Shown here: positions 34,412 through 45,300 of the stretch, in pieces
Position numbering within the stretch: position 1 is the stretch's first letter
Layout: every line of letters starts with the position of its first letter
Source: Liolophura sinensis
Taxonomy: Eukaryota; Mollusca; Polyplacophora; Chitonida; Chitonidae
Assembly (NCBI RefSeq): GCF_032854445.1
Contig: NC_088298.1
Coordinates: 5,764,160 to 5,828,159 of the forward strand
Length of the DNA stretch: 64,000 nucleotides
Reading direction: 5' to 3'
Made by a program: the position numbers and the translations under genes
Notes under the pieces: model-generated
The model's database searches: none
Told to the model about the DNA's origin: nothing
The model's input: only the letters and a program-made list of their open reading frames with translations

Positions 34412-36148
34412 TAAATGTGATCTTCTGCCTTCAGTACAACGCGATATGATCACGTGATCTTCTGCCTTCAGTACAACTCGATATGATCACTACGACCTTC
34501 TGCCTTCAGTACAACTCGATATGATCACGTGATCCTCTGCCTTCAGTACAACTCGATATGATCACTACGACCTTCTGCCTTCAGTACAACTCGATATGAT
34601 CACGTGATCTTCTGCCTTCAGTACAACTCGATATGATCACTACGACCTTCTGCCTTCAGTACAACTCGATATGACCACGGTGACCTTCTGCCTTCAGTAC
34701 AACTCTATATGACCATTGCGACCTTCTGCCTTCAGTACAACTCAATATGACCACTGTGACCTTCTGCCTTCAGTGCAACTCGATATGACCACTGTGACCA
34801 CTGTGACCCTCTGCCTTCAGTGCAACTCGATATGACCACTGTGACCTTCTGCCTTCAGTACAACTCGATATGACCACTGTGACCTTTTGCCTTCAGTACA
34901 ACCCGATATGACCACTGTGACCTTCTGCCTTCAGTACAACTCGATATGATCACTGTGACCTTCTGCCTTCAGTACAACTCGATATGATCACTACGACCTT
35001 CTGCCTTCACTACAACTCGATATGATCACATGTGATCTTCTGCCTTCAGTACAACTCGATATGATCACGTGATCTTCCGCCTTCAGTACAACTCGATATG
35101 ATCACTGTGACCTTCTGCCTTCAGTACAACTCGATATGATCACTGTGACCTTCTGCCTTCAGTACAACTCGATATGATCTGTGCGACCTTCTGCCTTCAG
35201 TACAACTCGATATGATCACTGTGACCTTCTGCCTTCAGTACAACTCGATATGATCACTGTGACCTTCTGCCTTCAGTACAACTCGATATGATCACATGTG
35301 ATCTTCTGCCTTCAGTACAACTCGATATGACCACTGTGACCTTCTGCCTTCAATACAACTCGATATGACCACTGTGACCTTCTGCCTTCAGTACAACTCG
35401 ATATGACCACTGTGACCTTCTGCCTTCAGTACAACTCGATATGATCACTATGACCTTCTGCCTTCAGTACAACTCGATATGACCACTGTGATCTTCTGCC
35501 TTCAGTACAACTCGATATGACCACTGTGACCTTCTGCCTTCAGTACAACTCGATATGACCACTGTGGCCTTCTGCCTTCAGTACAACTCGATATGATCAC
35601 TGTGACCTTCTGCCTTCAGTACAACTCGATATGATCACTACGACCTTCTGCCTTCACTACAACTCGATATGATCACATGTGATCTTCTGCCTTCAGTACA
35701 ACTCGATATGATCACGTGATCTTCTGCCTTCAGTACAACTCGATATGATCACTGTGACCTTCTGCCTTCAGTACAACGCGATATGATCACTGTGACCTTC
35801 TGCCTTCAGTACAACTCGATATGATCACTGTGACCTTCTGCCTTCAGTACAACTCGATATGATCACATGTGATCTTCTGCCTTCAGTACAACTCGATATG
35901 ACCACTGTGACCTTCTGCCTTCAATACAACTTGATATGACCACTGACCTTCTGCCTTCAGTACAACTCGATATGACCACTGTGACCTTCTGCCTTCAGTA
36001 CAACTCGATATGACCACTGTGACCTTCTGCCTTCAATACAACTCGATATGACCACTGACCTTCTGCCTTCAGTACAACTCGATATGACCACTGTGACCTT
36101 CTGCCTTCAGTACAACTCGGTATGATCACTGTGACCTTCTGCCTTCAG
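34412..36148. repeat. 38-bp minisatellite, about 45 copies, with higher-order structure
   Basis: Unit CCTTCTGCCTTCAGTACAAC followed by TCGATATGATCACTGTGA. Spacer variants (CACGTGAT, CACATGTGAT, CACTACGAC, CCACTGTGAC) define sub-types. A block of sub-types near 34986 recurs near 35633, about 17 units later. No gene. Confidence 0.95.
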
Positions 36149-36368
36149 AACAGGTTGCTGCCTCTCACGATCAAGATTATATTTTCATCCTGTTTAATTT
36201 GATCACCACGATGGACATATAAGCAGTTGCAATCAAAGCGCAAATGAGATAGGCCTAAACACTTTCATTATCCACAACTAGCATGGTACATAATGGGAAC
36301 ACTAATTTCATTCATTTGCCTTGAACATTCCTTGCATCAGTGAAGACTACTGACTTCTATTTCCATGA

Positions 36369-36512
36369 TTCGTCTGCCAGCAACCTGCGGAAGGTCGTGG
36401 GTTTCCCCCAGGCCCTGCCCATTTCCCTCCCACCATAAAGCTGGCCACCGTCGTATAAGTTGAATATTCTTTAGTACGGCGTAAAACACCAATCAAATAA
36501 ACATAATAAATC
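36369..36512 (+). mobile_element. SINE family 1 fragment
   Basis: 3' half from GCCAGCAACCTGCGGAAGGT to the CAAATAAACATAATAAAT tail. Confidence 0.8.
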
Positions 36513-37058
36513 TTTCCATGATTCCGTCCTATTTTCGTATTTCATGCTTACTTTCTTAGTTATCTGAGGAACTGTTCTTGCTATTATTGAATCGGAACTT
36601 CCACTTACGTTGACGGCTGGTGTACGAATGTCCGTCTCGATCGACGTGTAGTTTCAGAGTACTGGTAATGACAATGGATTATTTTATTCATAATCTCAAG
36701 CACCCTGGATCCTGGCAAGGAGGAGGAGGTGATTAACAATACGTATCTAAATCAATGAAATGCTGATTTTTGTTGATTAAAGTACTAAAGAACACTGAAA
36801 CTACCATATCTGAAGGCTAGACATATTCTGATTACCTAAAAGAATTTCTTACCTAAAAGCTATATTTTTCATTCCCGAAGCTAAAATCATTTTCATCGCT
36901 TATCTCACGTGGGTTAAATTCGCTTTGTTTTCATCAAACAGCACTTCCGTCAGGTGACCACGGAGTGTGCCGATGATTGGCTCAAAGCAGCCGTGACATC
37001 ACGGCATTGTTATATTATTGCTACAGAATACTTTGTTGGTGTGAAGACGCAGAGTATT
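36513..37058. other. Intergenic, no gene recognised
   Basis: Nothing recognised. Confidence 0.4.
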
Positions 37059-37060
37059 TT

Positions 37061-37301
37061 TTTTAGTTGAATGGTGTTTCATGCTGTACTGAAGAATATT
37101 TCACATACGACGGTGGCAAGGTGGGAGGAAACCGGGGAAGAGACCGGAGGAAACTCATGCACGAAAAACCGCAGGTTGGTGGAAGGTCTTCTCACATATG
37201 GCCGGAAAGGAAACCAGCATGAGATGGACTTGAACTAACAGCGAGAGCAATGGTGAGCGGGTTATTGCGCCGCGCTGGCACGCGAATCACCTCTGCCACC
37301 T
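37061..37301 (-). mobile_element. SINE family 1, near full length, diverged
   Basis: Body with TTTCACATACGACGGTGGCA, ACCGCAGGTTGGTGG and GACTTGAACTAACAGCGA, and a head at the right with CGCGCTGGCACGCGAATCAC. The ATTT tail is lost. Confidence 0.75.
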
Positions 37302-38060
37302 AAAGATGTAGGGTGATGTCCACAACATATCATCATCATGTTGGACTCACACATTTATTACAGCAACTCTCCATATTGCTGGCTTTAATAGATTAGGTTT
37401 CACAGTGTAAGATCTGCCTGTGGTCAGACTAAGGCTTTACTGATGTCACTTCCTATTCCAGTTGTGCTTTCCCACAAGGAATTCACTACAACCAAATGAC
37501 CACATTGCAGGACTGATGACACAACAAATGCAGAGATTCGCAGACTGCATTTAATATTTCACTGCATACATTCATCAACTAATAATAAGCGAAAAGAAAC
37601 TCTTTGTCACCATTGTGCGCTTAACTGTCGGCATACAAAATGACCGCTGCAGTGCTGAACACCCAAGAAACTCAATGGACAAGACAAACAAACAAACACA
37701 GATACTTTGGACATTATACAAATCTGATATGAACATGTCTTAACAAGTAACTGAAAAAAAAACATAAAGCAGGACTGAGATTCAAGAACAAGAGATCTTT
37801 CTCAAAAAATATTCAATCTGTCTTCAAAACATTTTTTTTCTTTCAAAAAATAGGTATTCATAAAAATTTGGAACAGGTAACACTGAGCACTCTGAAATAC
37901 CCTAAAATGTCGCCCAAAAAGTGTTTTTTTTTTTTTTTGGAGGCAAATAAATGTGATAAACTATACCTTTTGGTACTGTAATTCACATTTTTTTGGTAGG
38001 ACATCATCTTACTTCTCTAGCAAACCCCAACTTTGTCATGGATGATATTTATTAAATGTA
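37302..38060. other. Intergenic, no gene recognised
   Basis: A/T-rich with a T18-type run near 37924-37940. Confidence 0.4.
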
Positions 38061-38066
38061 CATTGA

Positions 38067-40560
38067 GCATTCACAAATCTGGAACACATCAAATAAGCCT
38101 TTACCAAACTGAGTGAATCTCATATACATGTGCACTTAGAATTCACAAATCTGGAACACATCAAAAAAGCCTTTACCAAAACTGAGTGAATCTCATATAC
38201 ATGTGCACTTTGAATTCACAAATCTGGAACACATCAAATAAGCCTTTACCAAACTGTGTGAATCTCATATACATGTGCACTTAGAATTCACAAATCTGGA
38301 ACACATCAAATAAGCCTTTACCAAACTGTGAAATCTCATATACATGTGCACTTAGAATTCACAAATCTGGAACACATCAAATAAGCCTTTACCAAACTGA
38401 GTGAATCTCATATACATGTGCACTTAGAATTCACAAATCTGGAACACATCAAATAAGCCTTTACCAAACTGAGTGAATCTCATATACATGTGCACTTAGA
38501 ATTCACAAATCTGGAACACATCAAATAAGCCTTTACCAAACTGAGTGAATCTCATATACATGTGCACTTAGAATTCACAAATCTGGAACACATCAAATAA
38601 GCCTTTACCAAACTGAGTGAATCTCATATACATGTGCAATTAGAATTCACAAATCTGGAACACATCAAAAAAGCCTTTACCAAACTGAGTGAATCTCATA
38701 TACATGTGCACTTAGAATTCACAAATCTGGAACACATCAAATAAGCCTTTACCAAACTGTGTGAATCTCATATACATGTGCACTTAGAATTCACAAATCT
38801 GGAACACATCAAATAAGCCTTTACCAAACTGTGTGAATCTCATATACATGTGCACTTAGAATTCACAAATCTGGAACACATCAAATAAGCCTTTACCAAA
38901 CTGTGAAATCTCATCTGCATGTGCACTGAGCATTCACAAATCTGGAACACATCAAATAAGCCTTTACCAAACTGTGTGAATCTCATATACATGTGCACTT
39001 AGAATTCACAAATCTGGAACACATCAAATAAGCCTTTACCAAACTGTGAAATCTCATCCGCATGTACATTGAGCATTCACAAATCTGGAACACATCAAAT
39101 AAGCCTTTACCAAACTGAGTGAATCTCATATACATGTGCACTTAGAATTCACAAATCTGGAACACATCAAATAAGCCTTTACCAAACTGAGTGAATCTCA
39201 TATATATGTGCACTTAGAATTCACAAATCTGGAACACATCAAGTAAGCCTTTACCAAACTGAGTGAATCTCATATACATGTGCACTTAGAATTCACAAAT
39301 CTGGAACACATCAAATAAGCCTTTACCAAACTGAGTGAATCTCATATACATGTGCACTTAGAATTCACAAATCTGGAACACATCAAATAAGCCTTTACCA
39401 AACTGAGTGAATCTCATATACATGTGCACTTAGAATTCACAAATCTGGAACACATCAAATAAGCCTTTACCAAACTGTGTGAATCTCATATACATGTGCA
39501 CTTAGAAATCACAAATCTGGAACACATCAAATAAGCCTTTACCAAACTGTGAAATCTCATCTGCATGTGCACTGAGCATTCACAAATCTGGAACACATCA
39601 AATAAGCCTTTACCAAACTGAGTGAATCTCATATACATGTGCACTTAGAATTGACAAATCTGGAACACATCAAATAAGCCTTTACCAAACTGAGTGAATC
39701 TCATATACATGTGCACTTAGAATTCACAAATCTGGAACACATCAAATAAGCCTTTACCAAACTGAGTGAATCTCATATACATGTGCACTTAGAATTGACA
39801 AATCTGGAACACATCAAATAAGCCTTTACCAAACTGAGTGAATCTCATATACATGTGCACTTAGAATTCACAAATCTGGAACACATCAAGTAAGCCTTTA
39901 CCAAACTGAGTGAATCTCATATACATGTGCACTTAGAATTCACAAATCTGGAACACATCAAACAAGCCTTTACCAAACTGAGTGAATCTCATATACATGT
40001 GCACTTAGAATTCACAAATCTGGAACACATCAAATAAGCCTTTACCAAACTGTGAAATCTCATCCGCATGTACATTGAGCATTCACAAATCTGGAACATG
40101 TCAAATAAGCCTTTACCAAACTGTGTGAATCTCATATACATGTGCACTTAGAATTCACAAATCTGGAACACATCAAATAAGCCTTTACCAAACTGAGTGA
40201 ATCTCATATACATGTGCACTTAGAATTCACAAATCTGGAACACATCAAATAAGCCTTTACCAAACTGAGTGAATCTCATATACATGTGCACTTAGAATTG
40301 ACAAATCTGGAACACATCAAATAAGCCTTTACCAAACTGTGAAATCTCATCTGCATGTACATTGAGCATTCACAAATCTGGGACACATCAAATAAGCCTT
40401 TACCAAACTGTGTGAAATGTACATGTCTGATGAACCTTCACAAATCTGGAACACATCAAAAAAGCCTTTACCAAAGTGTGTGAAATCACATCTGCATGTG
40501 CACAGAGTATTTACAAATCTGGCACACAGAAAAAAACCTTCACAAAACTGAGTGAAATCT
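38067..40560. repeat. 72-bp satellite-like array, about 34 copies
   Basis: Unit AATCTCATATACATGTGCAC, TTAGAATTCACAAATCTGGA, ACACATCAAATAAGCCTTTA, CCAAACTGAGTG. Most copies are over 95% alike by eye; a minority sub-type has a shortened GTGAAATCTCAT junction and GAGCATTCAC. The last copies (after 40400) decay. It lies about 1.6 kb beyond the CPS1 polyadenylation signal, so it is probably outside that transcript. Confidence 0.97.
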
Positions 40561-40599
40561 CTGTACATCTTCACCGGGCTCTTACAAAGATGGTGCCTG

Positions 40600-42140
40600 T
40601 TTCATGGAACAGTGGCAACTGCACCTGGTGTCTCTTCGATGACAATATATAGTTAACAGCTACGTCACCATGGAAAATACGCTTGGCGTAGCGGGAAGGG
40701 GAATGCTTGTATTACAATCACATATCCGTAAACTTTGTATACATATATACTTCTGCCATTAAAACTTTCATGCTCAGTCATAAAACAGACATGTTTTAGT
40801 CTACAACAACAGAGTATATTAGCACCATTTTAAATTTTGAATGTTTGAATTCATACTTCCACAAAAAAAATGCCTTCCATATTCACAATTATCCACATTA
40901 TTTTTTGCACACATTTCCTTTCATGCATTTGGAGGCCATCGTAAAAAAAAAATTATCTGGCTTTAAATTGTGAATGTACACTAATATTTCTTTATTCACT
41001 ACATACATGTATTTGACGGGCGTTTTACACTGCATGGAAGAGTATCTCACCAGTTTCCTTAAAAACATTCACACCACTGAAATGACCTTCTAAAAGTCTG
41101 ATTTATGAATTTGTATTGAAGAATGAAATGAGCTGCATTTTTCAGTTCTAATTGCTGGCTTAATTAATGTAATGCCTCCAATACAATTAATTCCAGAAAT
41201 TAATTAATTCCATTAATTAACACAACAATTCCAAATAACTTCACCGATGAAGAGTCTTTATGTCTATGAAAGAATATGTTTTCTAAAAAATATATAGCTT
41301 GTTTTAAACATGATCTTCAACATGTAGTTGAACTGATATATGATACATATGTAGTAATAGTAAAGACATTATATATCCAACATTATTATTATAAAATAGC
41401 TCACGTTTTTAACTCAACACTCAGCTCCAGCTCCTTAACACAAGTTCAAATAATTTTATGTGAAACGTTTTTGGGAAAGAACCAACAAAAAAAAACCATC
41501 AAGCAAATGTTTGTACATTTGAACATTGAGGGTAAAATACTGCTTGTAGCAAAGTAGAGAGAATGGTACACATTCCTTTTATACATTTTCTGTACTTTCA
41601 ATTTCACACGTGTTTTCACACAATCAAATGAAAATGTTTTTCTTTGTTGGTGTACAGACAGAATTCTGACCTTTTTATTAAGGCTACTTCTTATTCATTT
41701 TACACATACAGGCCAACTACAATCAACTTTGATAGCTAGCAGGAAAAAAAATATAAAAATATATCAAGATAAAATTTAGTGTAATGGCTTAGGCATTTAT
41801 ATTACCTCTGTATGTCTATAGTATGTAGCTAAATTTGAAAAGGCCAATTAAATTTGTTAACAAGGGTGTGATATTTGAGGGGGGGGGTGTTACCTTGTTA
41901 CTTTGAATTTCACTAAATTTAATCAAATATGTAAAAGTAATTTTTACAAGATCTTGATATTTTTCATGACCAAACATTTATGTTGAAAATGGCTGATGGA
42001 AAGCTAGTAAATCTCTTAATTATGTCAAAATGCTGTTTGAGGATGTGTGTGTTGAGCTCACATAGTTTGACCCAAGAACAACAACACGCACGACTGACCC
42101 TGGCAACAAACAGTCTGGCTGCAATATGAATCATTTTAGA
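40600..42140. other. Region downstream of the CPS1-like gene, no gene recognised
   Basis: AT-rich sequence with AATTAATT clusters near 41160-41220. No supported exon. Confidence 0.4.
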
Positions 42141-42158
42141 ATAGTGTGCTTTTTAATT

Positions 42159-42164
42159 TTTATT
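42159..42164 (-). promoter_or_regulatory. Polyadenylation signal AATAAA of the CPS1-like gene
   Basis: Minus-strand AATAAA about 87 bases after the stop codon, giving a short 3' untranslated region. Confidence 0.65.
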
Positions 42165-42250
42165 CATTAAGACAGACTTGTTTGGCCATCAACCACAGTC
42201 CGCTTTTCACAGCCTCCTGTTGTTACCATCGTACATGTAACAGCCGGACG

Positions 42251-42355
42251 TTAATTGGCAGATTTAACTCCCTTGGGTTTGCGATAGTCAAACAGACTTG
42301 TGGCATCCATGACATCACCACTGTGCTCCAGAGCCTCCGTGAACAACTTCAACAC
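42251..42355 (-). CDS. CPS1: CPS1-like terminal exon (exon 12 here)
   Basis: Encodes [17 protein letters not shown] to KGVKSAN and stop TAA. Acceptor TTGCAG. It matches the vertebrate CPS1 end (KLFAEA, then SLFHYR). The acceptor and first codons are the founding unit of the adjacent 100-bp array. Confidence 0.9.
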   Translation of the reverse strand: MLKLFTEALEHSGDVMDATSLFDYRKPKGVKSAN

Positions 42356-45300
42356 CTGCAACATGAACGTTCACGATTACCATCAAGCTGAAAATTATTT
42401 TTCTTACATGGAGGAAAAAGAATCTGTTTTGCCAAATAATTTCAGTGCCTACAATATGAATATTCATAAAGATTACCATCAGCATGAGGACACTGAAGTC
42501 TTCTTACATTAAGGAGAAGTAGTCTTTTTTGCCCAGTAACTTCAGTGCCTACAATATGGATATTCATGAAGACTACCATCAAACTGAAGATACCGATGTC
42601 CTGTTACATGAAGGAAGAAAAATGTGTTTTGCCAAATAACTCCATTGCCTACAACATGAATATTCATGAAGGCTACCATCAACCTGAACATACTGAAGTC
42701 CTCTTCAATACATGGAGGAAAAAAATTTGTTTTTGCCAATTAACTTCAATACATAAAACATGAATATTCATGAAGGCTACCATCAATTTGAGTGAGTACT
42801 TGGGGTTTGCTTAACAATTTTGCAGTCATAGGACTTGTTGCAGGGCGGATTTCCACTGCTCTTTTATCTAGTGCTGCTTCACTGGTACGCCTTACCAAAG
42901 GCAAGTAAGTCGCCCCGCCCGTGCCATTATACTGATATGGGTAAACCAATAGTTGCACTATCCCCTTCATGCTGAACACCAAGTGAGGAAGTTACAAATT
43001 CCTCTTTTAAGGTCTTAGGTGTGACTCGACCCAGGATTGACCCTGGATCTACCGCTCTCGAACCAGACACTGTACCAACTGTGCTATCGGGGCCAGTACC
43101 TTTAGTTTAAAGTTCAGAATATTAAAATTTCTTCCGACATGGGAAGTGAACTTTATTTACTTACAACATTTATGTTTAATGTTGCATTAAAAGAATATTT
43201 CACTGATACAACGACTGCCAACGATTATGGTGGGAGGAAACCAAACAGAATTGGCAAAATCCAATAACGATCTGCAGGTTGCTGGCAGACATGTAATTGA
43301 TGGTGATCAGGTTTATGTGAGGTGGAAAGCAGGCAGAGACCTGAGGAGACCAGGAAGAGAACTGTGGAAACCAGGCAGAGAACTGTGGAACCAAGCAGAG
43401 AAATGAGGAAACTGGGCAGAGAACTGTGGAAACCAGGCAGAGAACTCTGGAACCAGACAGAGAAATGAGGAAACCAGGCAGAGAAATGTGGAGACCAGGC
43501 AGAGAACTGTGGAACCAGGCAGAGAACTGTGAAAAGCAGGCAGAGAAATGAGGAAACCAGGCAAAGAACAGTGGAAACCTCATTTCATTGGGTACCTCAC
43601 AAACAACCTGAACGGTCACCATGTTGGACAGTACAGCAATATTTTTTATTTATTTATTTAATCGGTGTTTTATGCCATACTCAAGAATATTTCACTTTTA
43701 CAATGGCGGCCAGCATTATAGTGTAGAGCAATTTTAAAACACCATGTAAGCTGGAGGGTATTGGAATGGCAAAAGTCAGCTACAGTACATGCATATATAT
43801 CCCCGACAGCATGTCTATATCTTTCGGACGCGTGTAAGTAACACGTGTATGCCTATGGGCTAAGCTTCACCACTGATATTTTTGCACGGGACCATATTCA
43901 GCATTCATCAGTAACCTTGTTTTTAGGAATCTGATAAAGCTGTGTTGTGCACACTTAAAGTATTAACAGAAACAAAAACTGAGACATCCCCTCCTGCCTC
44001 ATCAACACAACCCCAGTGACCTTTGCGTTGTTCAAGATTTCTGGAGCCAGGGGGCATCTACGTGTAAGTTGCTGCTATTTAAATGGGAACATTTTTATAT
44101 GAACATATAACCCTAAATGGCATAAATTGACAAGAGGCCGTACGTTCACCTGTTATGTGTGACCCACTATCACACTGACAAGAGGCCGTACGTTCACCTG
44201 TTATGTGTGACCCACTATCACACTGACAAGAGGCCGTACGTTCACCTGTTATGTGTGACCCACTATCACACTGACAAGAGGCTGTACGTTCACCTGTTAT
44301 GTGTGACCCAGCTATCAGACTGACAAGAGGCCGTATTTGACTGGTTACGTGTGACCCAGCTATCACACTGACAAGAGGCCGCATTTGACTGGTTACTTGT
44401 GACCCAGCTATCACACTGAAAAGAGCTACCACACTGACAAGAGGCCGTATTTCACCGATTACGTGTGACCCAGCTATCACACTGACAAGAGGCCGTATTT
44501 CACCGGTTACGTGTGACCCAGCTATCACACTGAAAAGAGGCCGTATTTGACTGGTTACTTGTGACCCAGCTATCACACTGAAAAGAGGCCGTATTTCACC
44601 GGTTACATGTGACCCAGCTATCACACTGAAAAGAGGCCGTATTTCACAGGTTACATGTGACCCAGCTATCACACTGACAAGAGGCCGCCTTTGACCGGTT
44701 ACTTGTGACCCAGCTATCACACTGACAAGAGGCCATATTTCACCTGTTACATGTGACCCACTATCACACTGACAAGAGGCCATATTTCACCGGTTACGTG
44801 TGACCCAGCTATCACAGTGACAAGAGGCCGTATTTCACCCGTTACATGTGACCCAGCTATCACACTGACAAGAGGCCGTACTTCACCCGTTACATGTGAT
44901 CCACTATCACACTGACAAGAGGCCGTACTTCACCTGTTACATGTGACCCACTATCACACTGACAAGAGGCCATATTTCACCGGTTACATGTGACCCACTA
45001 TCACACTGACAAGAGGCCGTACTTCATCCGTTACATGTGATCCACTATCACACTGACAAGAGGCCGTACTTCACCCGTTACATGTGACCCACTATCACAC
45101 TGACAAGAGGCCGTACTTCACCAGTTACATGTCACCCACTATCACACTGACAAGAGGCCATATTTCACCAGTTACATGTGACCCACTATTACACTGGCAA
45201 GAGGCCGTACTTCACCAGTTACATGTGACCATTTGCAAGCGATCACACTGTTGTCACGGCTCTGGTTTTAGTCTCTATGCTGTAGTCTTCTATATTGTAA

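Noticed and set aside
34412-40560. CRISPR-like appearance of regular arrays
   Set aside because: Units are directly contiguous with no unique spacers, no cas genes are present, and the context is a eukaryotic genome.
43200-43622. Leu/Ser/Phe-rich membrane-like frames
   Set aside because: Amplified SINE segment read on the minus strand.
44079-44783. 234-codon minus-strand reading frame
   Set aside because: Produced by the 47-bp minisatellite; composition follows the repeat and no splice or start context supports it.
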